DNA of 64,000 nucleotides from Conyzicola nivalis_A (lineage in GTDB: Bacteria; Actinomycetota; Actinomycetes; Actinomycetales; Microbacteriaceae), in NCBI RefSeq assembly GCF_040548875.1, contig NZ_JBEPSJ010000001.1, forward strand, positions 186,001-250,000. Direction: 5' to 3'. The position numbers and the translations under genes are program-made. The notes under the pieces were generated by a model, which saw nothing but the letters and a program-made list of their open reading frames with translations, was not told the origin of the DNA and did not search any database. This document shows, in pieces, positions 50,941 through 58,676 of the stretch (position 1 is the first letter of the stretch; each line of letters starts with the position of its first letter).

Positions 50941-51534
50941 ATGGAGGGCGCCCCGATGCTCGAAGAGGAATACCAGCCGCGGCGCGTTCTGCCGCCGCAC
51001 CTGAAGAAGGCGCCGGAGCCCACGCCGGTGTTCGAATACTCGATCCGCGACGCCGTCGAGCAGGACCTGCCGCACATCCGCGAGATCTACAACCACTACG
51101 TCCTCAACTCGACGGTGACGTTCGACGAGAAGCCGATGACGATCGCGGCGCTGCGCCGCAAGTTCGCCTCGGTGCAGAAGCTCGGCTTCCCGTACATCGT
51201 GGCGGTGAGCCCGAGCGGGCAGATCCTCGGCTACGCCTACGTCTACCCGTGGAAGGAGAAGGCTGCCTACCGGTTCACGGTCGAGAACTCGATCTACCTC
51301 GGCCCCGCCTCCACAGGCAAGGGCCTCGGCAAGGTGCTTCTCGGCGAGCTGATCACGCGGTCGAAGGCCGCCGGCATCAAGGAGATCATCGCCGTCATCG
51401 CCGACAAGGGCGCAGAGGGATCGATCAAGATCCACAAGGACTACGGTTTCAAGGACATCGGCCACATGGGCAAGGTCGGCTTCAAGTTCGGCCGTTGGCT
51501 CGGCACCTACATGATGCAGAAGAGCCTGAAGTAG
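50941..51534 (+). CDS. GNAT acetyltransferase, phosphinothricin/MddA-like
   Basis: A 197-aa GNAT protein of the phosphinothricin or methionine-sulfoximine acetyltransferase group. Core motifs are YSIRDAVEQDLPHIREIYNHYVLNSTVTFDE, GYAYVYPWKEKAAYRFTVENSIYL and the acetyl-CoA loop TGKGLGKVLLGELITRSK. The ending RWLGTYMMQKSL corresponds to the family ending WLDxxxMQ. An extra N-terminal stretch of about 30 residues (Pro-rich, basic) precedes the fold; a second ATG at 50956 is possible. It probably detoxifies amino acid analogues; no resistance phenotype can be claimed. Confidence 0.85.
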   Translation: MEGAPMLEEEYQPRRVLPPHLKKAPEPTPVFEYSIRDAVEQDLPHIREIYNHYVLNSTVTFDEKPMTIAALRRKFASVQKLGFPYIVAVSPSGQILGYAYVYPWKEKAAYRFTVENSIYLGPASTGKGLGKVLLGELITRSKAAGIKEIIAVIADKGAEGSIKIHKDYGFKDIGHMGKVGFKFGRWLGTYMMQKSLK

Positions 51535-51544
51535 CGCCGGGCGC

Positions 51545-52168
51545 CTACTTGTAGACCGAGGCGTAGACCTCGGTGGAGATGAGCTCGGCCTCGCGGTACG
51601 ACTCGGTTCCGCCGATCGTCATGATCACCGAGATCCAGCTGTCGCCCCGCAGCACGTTGATGATCGCGGGGTCGAGGGTGCGGTCGCCCTGCAGGGTGAA
51701 CGCCGTGCCGTCGGCCGTGGTGGCCTCGTTCAGGCCCTGCGCGGCGAAGCTCTCCACGATGTCGGGCCGGGTGGCGCCGGAGAGCGGTGCGACGGAGATC
51801 GTGACGCTGCTCACCTCGCTGTCGGCGAAGCCCCAGATGCAGCTGATGCCGCCCGCCTGCTCCTCGGGGGTGGCGTCCTGCAGGTAGTCGGGGTACTTGC
51901 CGCCGGGTCCGCCGAGCAGCACCAGACCCTCGGTCTCGAACTCTGCGAGCCGCGACTGCGGCACGATGGTGGAGCACTCGGTCGGAGCCGTGAACGAGAG
52001 GGGCTCGGGAGTGGGCGTCGTGGACGCCGTGGGGACGGGCGGCGGTGCGTCCGGGGTGGTGAGCTCCGACGGCTTCTCCGCACTGCATCCCGCAAGGACC
52101 AGTAGCGCCACGATGACCAGTGGTAGAGCCGCCAGTGATTTCGATGAGCTCATTGGTGCCCTTTCCAT
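51545..52168 (-). CDS. Putative secreted lipoprotein
   Basis: A 207-aa predicted lipoprotein. The signal peptide ends in LVIVALLVLAGC (lipobox LAGC), followed by a flexible Pro/Thr-rich tether (TPDAPPPVPTASTTPTPEP) and a compact domain of about 140 residues with two Cys (TECST and ISCIWG) that may form a disulfide. No known domain is recognised. Start: TAGGTT stands 7 nt before ATG 52168, suggesting a leaderless start; ATG 52153, preceded by GGAAAGGG, is an alternative that shortens only the signal n-region. Confidence 0.8.
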   Translation of the reverse strand: MERAPMSSSKSLAALPLVIVALLVLAGCSAEKPSELTTPDAPPPVPTASTTPTPEPLSFTAPTECSTIVPQSRLAEFETEGLVLLGGPGGKYPDYLQDATPEEQAGGISCIWGFADSEVSSVTISVAPLSGATRPDIVESFAAQGLNEATTADGTAFTLQGDRTLDPAIINVLRGDSWISVIMTIGGTESYREAELISTEVYASVYK

Positions 52169-52175
52169 AGGGAAA

Positions 52176-52181
52176 AACCTA
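52176..52181 (-). promoter_or_regulatory. -10 element of the lipoprotein gene
   Basis: TAGGTT on the minus strand, 7 nt before ATG 52168. Confidence 0.45.
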
Positions 52182-52261
52182 ACAGTACGAAACGGATGCC
52201 CCGTTCCTTTGCCTTCGGAACGGGGCATCCGTTGCCCTATCGATACGCGGCCGGACGGCGG

Positions 52262-53041
52262 TCAGTCGCGCGGGGTCGCCCTGCGTAACACGAAGTAACC
52301 GGTGACGGCGGCGAGGACGGTGGGCACGAGGCTCCACAGGATCACGCCGTTGGCCCCGTTCTCGACCAGCCATTCGCCGACCGCCGGCCAGCTCTGCGTG
52401 AAGGTGGCGAGCGCCGCGAGCCCCACGAGCAGCACCGTGAGCAGGCCGAAGAAGATCAGCATCCCGTTTGTGCGCCAGCGCACGTAGACGGCGGCGATCG
52501 CGGCTCCGACGAAGAAGAAGAACGCCAGGATCAGGAAGAACGTCGCCAGTCTCGTGTACCACTCGCCCGTGCCGAAGTAGACGGCGGTGAACATCTGGCC
52601 GCCCAGCCCCCAGCCGCCGGTGGCCTCCTCGATGTAAGACAGGACGGTGAGCGCGACGGCGTACCCGGCCGCGAGCGCCACGAAGGCGAGCGAGGTGCCC
52701 AGATAGAAGTCGCGTCTGGTCACGCCGTAGCCCTGCGCGAAGGGGAAGGTGAAGTTGATCGCCTGGATCGCCACCACCATCAGGTACACGAAGATGTAGA
52801 ACGAGGCGCCGCTCCAGCCCAGGCCCTGCTGGGCGTCGGAGCGGTCGGCCGCGTCTTGCACGTTCGCGTCGATGAGCCACCAGATGGCGTAGTTCACCAG
52901 GAAGATGAACAGCATGATCAGCCAGGGGATGATCACGACCGTGTACGGGTTCACGAAGTGCAGCCGGAAGACCGCGAGGATGCGGTTCGCCGCGGGGCGG
53001 TGCGTTGTGGATGCCGATTCGCTCAGCGTGATGGTGGTCAT
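52262..53041 (-). CDS. ABC-type membrane subunit in the GntR operon
   Basis: A 259-aa membrane protein with six predicted helices and the cytoplasmic segment FAQGYGVTRRDFYLGTSLAF, where GVTRR is the usual permease motif of YtrC/ABC-2-like exporters. It overlaps the ATPase gene upstream by 4 nt, and that gene overlaps a GntR regulator in the same way. Such three-gene sets in Gram-positive bacteria respond to cell-wall-active compounds; here the trigger is unknown. Confidence 0.8.
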   Translation of the reverse strand: MTTITLSESASTTHRPAANRILAVFRLHFVNPYTVVIIPWLIMLFIFLVNYAIWWLIDANVQDAADRSDAQQGLGWSGASFYIFVYLMVVAIQAINFTFPFAQGYGVTRRDFYLGTSLAFVALAAGYAVALTVLSYIEEATGGWGLGGQMFTAVYFGTGEWYTRLATFFLILAFFFFVGAAIAAVYVRWRTNGMLIFFGLLTVLLVGLAALATFTQSWPAVGEWLVENGANGVILWSLVPTVLAAVTGYFVLRRATPRD

Positions 53042-53934
53042 GCGATCCTTCTCCGTTCCGATTGCGTTTCGTCGCTCGTCGTCATGCGCACGATGAGCTG
53101 TTGCAGTGACACCGGCGCCAGTTCGAGGCCGGCCTGACCCGCGGCGAGGCGCTCCGCGGGGGAGAGGCGCCCGACGGTCACGGAGGCGAGCCCTCCGAGG
53201 TCGTCGCGGTGGAGCACCTCGCGGGCGCCGATGAACGCGTCGACGGCGGAGCGCGACCCGGCGACGGTGGTCGCCGATCCGCGAAGCTCCTCGGCCGACG
53301 AGTCGACGATGATCTTCCCCTCGTCGATCACGAGCACGTGCTCGAGCAGGTTGCTCACCTCGTCGATGAGATGGGTGGAGAGGACCACCGTGCGCGGGTT
53401 CTCCGCGTAGTCCTCGAGCAGCCGGTCGTAGAACGTCTGCCTAGCGACCGCGTCGAGTCCGAGATACGGCTCGTCGAAGAAGGTCAGCGGGGCGTGCGAG
53501 GCGAGGCCGACGATCACGCCGATCGCGGAGACCTGCCCGCGTGACAGCTTCTTGATGCGCCGGTTGAGCGGCAGCCGGAAGTCAGCGATGAGCCGCTCGG
53601 CGAACGCGGCGTCCCAGTGGGGGAAGAACCAGGCGGCGCTGCGGAAGACGTGCGTGGGCCTGAAGTCCTCCGGGTAGCGCTGACTCTCCTTGACGAAGCA
53701 GACGTTCGACAGCACCCGGGAGTTCTCGACGGGGTTCTCTCCGAACACGCGCACCTCGCCCGAGGTGCGGAAGTCCTGCCCGGTGAGCAGCTGCATCATG
53801 GTGGTCTTGCCCGCGCCGTTGCGGCCGAGCAGTCCGGAGATCTGGTTCTCCTCGACGCGGAACGTGGCGTCGTCGACGGCGACGACGTCGCCGAATCTCT
53901 TGGTGAGGCCGCTGACCTCGATCACCGCGTTCAT
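53038..53934 (-). CDS. ABC transporter ATP-binding protein of the GntR operon
   Basis: A 298-aa ABC ATPase. Walker A GRNGAGKTTMMQLLTGQ, Q-loop CFVKESQRYPEDF, a variant signature LSRGQVSAIGVIVGLAS in which the usual SGG is SRG, Walker B LTFFDEPYLGLD and switch His in LSTHLIDEVSN. The C-terminal 90 residues form the extra domain seen in YtrB-like ATPases. It forms a transporter with the permease encoded downstream, and its start lies in the stop of the GntR gene. Confidence 0.88.
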   Translation of the reverse strand: MNAVIEVSGLTKRFGDVVAVDDATFRVEENQISGLLGRNGAGKTTMMQLLTGQDFRTSGEVRVFGENPVENSRVLSNVCFVKESQRYPEDFRPTHVFRSAAWFFPHWDAAFAERLIADFRLPLNRRIKKLSRGQVSAIGVIVGLASHAPLTFFDEPYLGLDAVARQTFYDRLLEDYAENPRTVVLSTHLIDEVSNLLEHVLVIDEGKIIVDSSAEELRGSATTVAGSRSAVDAFIGAREVLHRDDLGGLASVTVGRLSPAERLAAGQAGLELAPVSLQQLIVRMTTSDETQSERRRIA

Positions 53935-54311
53935 GCGGTTCCCTCCTTCTCGATCATCTCGGTCAGTTGTGCGGGGCTGATGCCGAGCTTGCCGGCCTCG
54001 GCGAGCAGCGGACGCACGTAATCGGACTGGAATTGGTCGCGGCGTTTGGCCACGAGGCGCTGCCTGGATCCTTCGGCGACGAACATGCCGATCCCTCTCT
54101 TCTTGTACAGGATTCCCGCTTCGACGAGGAGATTCACTCCCTTGCCCGCGGTTGCTGGGTTGATTCGGTAGAACGAGGCGAACTCGTTGGTCGACGGCAC
54201 CTGGCCCTCTTCGGCGAGGACGCCGGAGAGGATGTCGTTCTCGATGCCCTCGGCGATTTGCACGAAGATCGGCCGTGACTCATCCACGGTCCGCCGCCTT
54301 CGTTGGTTCAT
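53931..54311 (-). CDS. GntR-family regulator, YtrA subfamily
   Basis: A 126-aa short GntR protein: winged helix at residues 14-80 (PIFVQIAEGIENDILSGVLAEEGQVPSTNEFASFYRINPATAGKGVNLLVEAGILYKKRGIGMFV) and a helical tail of about 45 residues without an effector domain, the mark of the YtrA subfamily. It is the first gene of regulator-ATPase-permease, each joined by 4-nt overlaps, and should repress this operon. A TTGACA -35-like box is at 54348-54353 on the minus strand, but the matching -10 is ambiguous. Confidence 0.9.
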   Translation of the reverse strand: MNQRRRRTVDESRPIFVQIAEGIENDILSGVLAEEGQVPSTNEFASFYRINPATAGKGVNLLVEAGILYKKRGIGMFVAEGSRQRLVAKRRDQFQSDYVRPLLAEAGKLGISPAQLTEMIEKEGTA

Positions 54312-54357
54312 TACTCATGTAACTAACCAACCAGCCCCGACCGGCGCTGTCAAGACC

Positions 54358-54363
54358 TAGGCT
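54358..54363 (+). promoter_or_regulatory. -10 element of the amidase gene
   Basis: TAGGCT, 6 nt before the ATG at 54370. It almost touches the TTGACA of the divergent GntR gene. Confidence 0.5.
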
Positions 54364-54369
54364 CGGAGA

Positions 54370-55785
54370 ATGTTCGAACTCCATCACCTCAGCGCACAGG
54401 AGCAGGCCGACTGGCTTCGCCGCGGCGACATCACACCCACCGAACTGGCCTCCCACTACCTCGAGCGCATCGAACGGCTCGACCCGGGGCTCGGCGCGTT
54501 CACGACGGTGACCGGCGAGGCGGCGCTCGCCCGCGCCGCATACGTGGAGACCACCGTGTCGCGCGCCGTCGCGCTCTGGGGACTCCCTCTCGGCGACAAG
54601 GACCTCAGCGCCCGCGCCGGCGTGCGCACCACCTACGGCTCGCGCCTGTTCGCCGATTTCGTGCCCGAGGAGTCGGACGAGATCGTGCGGGTGCTCGACG
54701 AGGCGGGCGGGGTCAGCCTGGGCAAGACCAACGCTCCGGAGTTCGGGATGCCGAGCTACACCGAGTCGCTCGTCGCGCCCCCGGCGCGGAACCCCTACGA
54801 CACGACCCTGGGGGCGGGCGGCAGCAGCGGCGGCGCCGCGGTCGCCGTCGCCGCGGGCCTCCTGCCGGTCGCACCCGGGTCGGACGGCGGCGGCTCGATC
54901 CGCATCCCCGCGGCCGCGACCGGGCTGGTGGGCCTCAAGCCCTCACGTGGGCGCGTGCCGGCCAACCCGGGATTCGCCTCGCTCGGCGGGCTCGTCGCCC
55001 CCGGACCGATCGCCCGCACGGTGGCCGACGCCGCGATGCTGCTCGACGCCATGACCGAGGGCGGGCCGTACCAGTACGCGACGCGCGCACCGTCGTGGGA
55101 CGGCGGTGCACTGCTCAACGCGGCCGTGCGCGGGGAGGGCCGCTTCGAGATCGGCGTGATGACCACCTCGCCGTGGGACAGCGCCTACGACATCACGATC
55201 GCCCCCGAGGCCTGGGCCGCCCTCGACGCCGCGGTGAACGAGCTCACGGTGCTCGGGCACGGGCTCGAGGAGCTCGCCCTCGAGCCCGACGACACCTACG
55301 GACCGGCCTTCCGCACCATCTGGCAGGCCGGAGCCGCGAACATCCCGGCCGAGCGGGAGCAGCTCGACCTGCTCGAACCGCTCACCCGCTGGCTCGTCGC
55401 CCGCGGCAGGGAGCTAGGCGCCCGCGATCTCGCCGGCGCGCTGACGACGCTCACCCAGTTCGAACGGAGCGTCATCCGCCAGTTCTCCCGCGTCGACGCC
55501 GTGCTCACGCCGGCCCTCGCCCTCACCCCGCGGCCCGTCGGCTGGTACGACCAGGTCGACGCCGAGCGCAACTTCGAGCAGCAGGTGCAGTACACCCCGT
55601 TCACGTCGTTCGCGAACGTCGCCGGCCTGCCCGCGATCACCCTCCCGGTCGCGGTGACGGATGCGGGTCTGCCCATGGGTGTGCAACTCATCGGCCGTCC
55701 GGGCGGCGAGCACACGCTGCTCGCCATCGGCGCGCAGCTCGAGCGCCGCTTCGCCTGGCAGCGCAGGCACCCGCCGCAGTGGTGA
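54370..55785 (+). CDS. Amidase-signature family amidase
   Basis: A 471-aa amidase with the Ser-cisSer-Lys triad of this family: K77 in LPLGDKDLSARAG, S153 in GAGGSSGGAAVAVAAG and nucleophile S176 in GSDGGGSIRIPAAATGLVGLKPSRGRVP. The end PMGVQLIGRPGGEHTLLAIGAQLERRF is also typical. Members hydrolyse a wide range of amides or act as GatA in tRNA amidation; with no gatB or gatC nearby, a stand-alone catabolic amidase is more likely. Monocistronic, with a leaderless-type promoter. Confidence 0.9.
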   Translation: MFELHHLSAQEQADWLRRGDITPTELASHYLERIERLDPGLGAFTTVTGEAALARAAYVETTVSRAVALWGLPLGDKDLSARAGVRTTYGSRLFADFVPEESDEIVRVLDEAGGVSLGKTNAPEFGMPSYTESLVAPPARNPYDTTLGAGGSSGGAAVAVAAGLLPVAPGSDGGGSIRIPAAATGLVGLKPSRGRVPANPGFASLGGLVAPGPIARTVADAAMLLDAMTEGGPYQYATRAPSWDGGALLNAAVRGEGRFEIGVMTTSPWDSAYDITIAPEAWAALDAAVNELTVLGHGLEELALEPDDTYGPAFRTIWQAGAANIPAEREQLDLLEPLTRWLVARGRELGARDLAGALTTLTQFERSVIRQFSRVDAVLTPALALTPRPVGWYDQVDAERNFEQQVQYTPFTSFANVAGLPAITLPVAVTDAGLPMGVQLIGRPGGEHTLLAIGAQLERRFAWQRRHPPQW

Positions 55786-55835
55786 GGGGCTAGGCCGGAA
55801 GGCTCGTGCGCGACGATACCCGCACGGCCCGCGCG

Positions 55836-55910
55836 CTTCGACAGGCTCAGCGACCGACCGACAGGCTCAGCGACCGACCGACCGGCTCAGCGACCGGCGC
55901 GGCTCAGGGA
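55836..55910. repeat. REP-derived 20-bp tandem repeats
   Basis: A unit ACAGGCTCAGCGACCGACCG occurs at 55841-55860 and 55861-55880, with a third degenerate copy from 55881. The block begins CTTCGACAGGCTCAG, the reverse of the repeat core at 41595. The stop codon of the LLM gene (55904-55906) lies inside its right edge. Confidence 0.75.
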
Positions 55911-56959
55911 CCGCTCGCCAGCGCCTTCCGCACGCGCGGCGCCACCTCGGTGGCGTAGAGCTCGATCGACTCCAGCATCATCGGCTGCGGCACACCCGAC
56001 CAGTCCATCTGCAGGCCGACCCGGTCCATGCCCAGATGGCCGTGGGTGCGCACGATCTTGTCGGCCACCTCGTCTGGACTGCCGGCGAAGATCGCGCCGC
56101 GCGGGCCGACCATGTCGTCGTAGGTCTCCCTCGTGGGGGTGGCGAATCCGCGCTCGGCCGAGATGCGCGCCATCGAGTCGATCCAGTACGGGAAGAACGC
56201 GTCCTTGGCGGCACGCGAGTCCGTGCCGACGAAGCCGGGGGAGGCGATCGCCGTGCGCAGCGTCGCCGGGTCGTGCCCGTGCTGCTGCGCCGAACGCCTG
56301 TACAGGTCGAACAGCGGTGCGAACCGCTCGGGCAGACCGCCGATGATGGCGTAGCTGACGGGGACGCCCAGGGCGCCGGCCCGGGCGGATGACTCGGGGT
56401 TGCCACCCGTGGCTATCCAGATGTCGAGCTTTCCGGGGAAGTCGCCGCCCGCGCTGGGCCGGGGGAGGATCTGCTGGTTCGCGAGCGCGGGCCTGAACCG
56501 TCCGCTCCACGTGACGAACTCCTCCTCGTTGAGTGTCAGCAGCAGGTCGAGCTTCTCGGCGTAGAGGGCGTCGTAGTCCTGGAGGTCGGCGCCGAAGATC
56601 GGGAAAGACTCGATGAACGACCCGCGGCCGGCGACGAGCTCGGCGCGGCCGTGGCTGAGCAGGTCGATCGTGGCGAACTGCTGGAACACCCGCACCGGGT
56701 CCTCGGTGCTCAGCACCGTGACGGCGCTGCCGAGCTTGATGCGCGACGTCACGGTCGCGGCGGCTGCCAGCACCGTGGCCGGAGCGGAGATCGAGTAGTC
56801 GGGGCGGTGGTGCTCGCCGAGTCCGAAGTAGTCGATGCCCGTGGCATCCGCGAGCCTGATTCTCTCGATCGTGTCGGCGAGGTTCTGCTCTACGGAGACG
56901 CGGGCGCCGCTCTGCGGGTCCTGATGGATGTCGCCGAAGCTGTAGATTCCGAATTCCAT
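55904..56959 (-). CDS. LLM-class flavin-dependent oxidoreductase
   Basis: A 351-aa luciferase-like monooxygenase. It begins EFGIYSFGDI and has YFGLGEHHRPDYSISAPATVLAAAATVTSRIKLGSAVTVLSTEDPVRVFQQFATIDLLSHGRAELVAGRGSF, the conserved core of the bacterial luciferase-like fold. It probably uses FMNH2, but F420 binding cannot be excluded. Substrate unknown. The C-terminal residues Ser-Gly-Pro and the stop are encoded by REP-like DNA (GGTCCCTGAGCC), which suggests the repeat shaped the gene end. ATG 56959 follows a -10-like CACACT by 6 nt. Confidence 0.87.
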   Translation of the reverse strand: MEFGIYSFGDIHQDPQSGARVSVEQNLADTIERIRLADATGIDYFGLGEHHRPDYSISAPATVLAAAATVTSRIKLGSAVTVLSTEDPVRVFQQFATIDLLSHGRAELVAGRGSFIESFPIFGADLQDYDALYAEKLDLLLTLNEEEFVTWSGRFRPALANQQILPRPSAGGDFPGKLDIWIATGGNPESSARAGALGVPVSYAIIGGLPERFAPLFDLYRRSAQQHGHDPATLRTAIASPGFVGTDSRAAKDAFFPYWIDSMARISAERGFATPTRETYDDMVGPRGAIFAGSPDEVADKIVRTHGHLGMDRVGLQMDWSGVPQPMMLESIELYATEVAPRVRKALASGP

Positions 56960-56965
56960 GGCTAC

Positions 56966-56971
56966 AGTGTG
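56966..56971 (-). promoter_or_regulatory. -10 element of the LLM gene
   Basis: CACACT on the minus strand, 6 nt before ATG 56959. Confidence 0.35.
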
Positions 56972-57014
56972 CCCTGCTGGGAGTCTTCCCACAGCCGAGA
57001 ACTTTCTTTCGGCA

Positions 57015-57036
57015 TTAGGTAAGGCATGCCTATACT
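57015..57036 (+). promoter_or_regulatory. Iron box overlapping the -10 of the SIP-like gene
   Basis: TTAGGTAAGGCATGCCTAT (57015-57033) matches the IdeR/DtxR consensus at about 15 of 19 positions. Its right half overlaps the -10 box TATACT (57031-57036), which stands 6 nt before the ATG at 57043. Repression by an iron-loaded regulator is strongly suggested. Confidence 0.7.
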
Positions 57037-57042
57037 GAGAGC

Positions 57043-57399
57043 ATGACCTTCCTCGACGAGAGCACCGCGTCGGTCGGCTGGAACCCGGATGCGAGCGACA
57101 GGATCCTCCTCGCGGGTGACGAGAACGCACTCCCCACCATCCAGACCATCCTCGCCACTCTGCCCGCCCGTTCGCGCGGACAGGTCTTCGTCGAGGTTCA
57201 GAGCGTCGGCGACATCGTCGAGCTCACGGCCCCCGGCCGCTTCTCCGTCTGCTGGCTGGTGCGCGATCGCGGCCAGGTTCTCCGCCGCTCGGTCGACGCC
57301 TGGTTGAGCGAGATGCTGCCGGTATCCGCCTTCGACGACCACAGCGTGTACGCGTGGATCGCGAACGACGGCGCCGCGCGCACCCTGAGCTCGAACTAG
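57043..57399 (+). CDS. SIP-like (siderophore-interacting) domain protein, short
   Basis: A 118-aa protein that matches only the C-terminal NAD(P)H-binding half of siderophore-interacting ferric reductases: DRILLAGDENALPTIQTILATLPARSRGQVFVEVQ is the signature of that half, and the last part has YAWIANDG. The FAD-binding N-terminal half is missing, so ferric reductase activity on its own is doubtful; short SIP-like proteins do occur in actinobacteria. The iron box at its promoter supports a role in iron uptake. Its stop lies in a 19-bp tandem duplication shared with the convergent GNAT gene. Confidence 0.8.
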   Translation: MTFLDESTASVGWNPDASDRILLAGDENALPTIQTILATLPARSRGQVFVEVQSVGDIVELTAPGRFSVCWLVRDRGQVLRRSVDAWLSEMLPVSAFDDHSVYAWIANDGAARTLSSN

Positions 57400-57422
57400 C
57401 CGACTGAGCTCGAACTAGCCGA
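57385..57422. repeat. Perfect 19-bp tandem duplication at two gene ends
   Basis: CTGAGCTCGAACTAGCCGA occurs at 57385-57403 and again at 57404-57422. The first copy holds the SIP-like stop (TAG 57397-57399), the second the stop of the convergent GNAT gene (57415-57417). Confidence 0.9.
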
Positions 57423-57864
57423 CAGGTCTGTCGTAGGTCACCCACTTCGTCGCCGAGGCCATCGTGTCGTAGAGGCGCCGTGCCGTGGTGTTGTTCTCGT
57501 TGGTGATCCAGCGCACGACGCTGAGGCCCTCGGTCTCCGCGATCTGCGAGACGGCGTCGATGAGGATGCGCCCGATGCCTGCGCCGCGCAGGTCGGGACG
57601 CGTGAACAGGTCGTCGAGCCAGAGTCCCGTCGTGCCCGAGGAGGGGCGCGCGAACCGGCGGTAGTGCGCGAGTCCGCCGAGGGTGTCATCCTCGTCGACC
57701 GCGACGAGCGCGTGGGTCTCGTGCGAGGAGTCCGCGATCCAGCCCCACACCCGTTCGACGACGAGCCGATCTGGCGCGAGCGCGTAGAACTCCCGGTAGG
57801 CGCTGAACAGGTCGCGCCACTGCGCCTCGTCAGACGGCTGTACCGCACGCACCCGCCAGGTCAT
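57415..57864 (-). CDS. GNAT-family N-acetyltransferase
   Basis: A 149-aa GNAT protein: N-terminal VRAVQPSDEAQWRDLFSAYREFY, central GGLAHYRRFARPSSGTTGLWLDDLFTRPDLRGAGIGRILIDAV with the acetyl-CoA loop RGAGIG, and the final NENNTTARRLYDTMA. The pattern resembles diamine/small-amine acetyltransferases, but the substrate is unknown. Its ATG overlaps the stop of the SDR gene by 4 nt; it is the last gene of a three-gene operon starting at 59113. Confidence 0.87.
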   Translation of the reverse strand: MTWRVRAVQPSDEAQWRDLFSAYREFYALAPDRLVVERVWGWIADSSHETHALVAVDEDDTLGGLAHYRRFARPSSGTTGLWLDDLFTRPDLRGAGIGRILIDAVSQIAETEGLSVVRWITNENNTTARRLYDTMASATKWVTYDRPVG

Positions 57865-58676
57865 GCGTCGATCCCGACGAGCTCGGCGCTGCGCTGCCAG
57901 AGTGCGGCGGCCAGAGCGTCGTCGCGCCCCTGGGCGCGGGTGCGTCCGTTCGGCTTCAGCCGGTCGTAGTAGCTGCCGTTCGCCGCGGGTGCCGCCTGGC
58001 CGGTCGCGAGCAGCACCAGCGGCTCTGCGCCCTGCTCGACGGGCACGCCGAAGCCGCCCGACCGCACCAGATACGACAGCTTGATGAACGCCGAGTCGGC
58101 GCCGAACCCGGTCGCGACGTAGCCGGGGTGGAACGAGTACGACTGCAGCCCGGTGCGCCGCGCGAGCTCGCGGGCGAACAGGATCGTCTCGAGCTTGCTG
58201 GTGCCGTAGGCCGGCCAGCCGCCGAGCCAGCGTCGGCGACTCCACTCGAGGTCGTCGAGTCGCACGCGGCCGACGAGGTTCATGACGCTCGACGTCGAGA
58301 CCACGCGCCCGCCGCTCTCGAGCAGCCTCGGCAGCAGCAGGTTGGTGAGCAGGAACGGCGCGAGGTGGTTGAGCTGGAGGGTGCGTTCGTGCCCGTCGGC
58401 CGACAGACCGCGCCCGCTCACGAGCCCGCCCGCGTTGTTGGCGAGCACGTCGATGCGCGGGTAGTGCGAGGTCAGGGCGGCGGCGAGGTCGCGAACCTCG
58501 TCGAGCCGGTCGAAGTCGGCGACGAACGGGGTGCCGTCGACGGATGCCGCGACGCGGGTCGTGCGTTCGCGGTTGCGTCCCACGATCGCCACGTCCCAGC
58601 CCTCACGCGCGAGCCGCGCCGCGGCGTTCGCGCCGATGCCCGTGCTCGCCCCGGTGATCACGATGGTCTTCGTCAT
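57861..58676 (-). CDS. SDR-family oxidoreductase (retinol-dehydrogenase-like)
   Basis: A 271-aa short-chain dehydrogenase with TGASTGIGANAAARL, VGRNRER after the second strand (NADP preference), NNAGG, and STSSVMNLVGRV with YGTSKLETILFARELARR as the catalytic Ser, Tyr and Lys. The long C-terminal part with FHPGYVATGFGADS and the atypical subtype resemble plant and animal retinol dehydrogenase-like proteins. Substrate unknown. AAAGGGGG precedes the ATG, which overlaps the stop of the HEXXH gene. Confidence 0.85.
   Translation of the reverse strand: MTKTIVITGASTGIGANAAARLAREGWDVAIVGRNRERTTRVAASVDGTPFVADFDRLDEVRDLAAALTSHYPRIDVLANNAGGLVSGRGLSADGHERTLQLNHLAPFLLTNLLLPRLLESGGRVVSTSSVMNLVGRVRLDDLEWSRRRWLGGWPAYGTSKLETILFARELARRTGLQSYSFHPGYVATGFGADSAFIKLSYLVRSGGFGVPVEQGAEPLVLLATGQAAPAANGSYYDRLKPNGRTRAQGRDDALAAALWQRSAELVGIDA

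Noticed and set aside
52170..52190. Iron box upstream of the lipoprotein gene
   Set aside because: The minus strand contains TTAGGTTTTTCCC, which matches only one half-site; there is no opposite half. It is better read as a -10 box.
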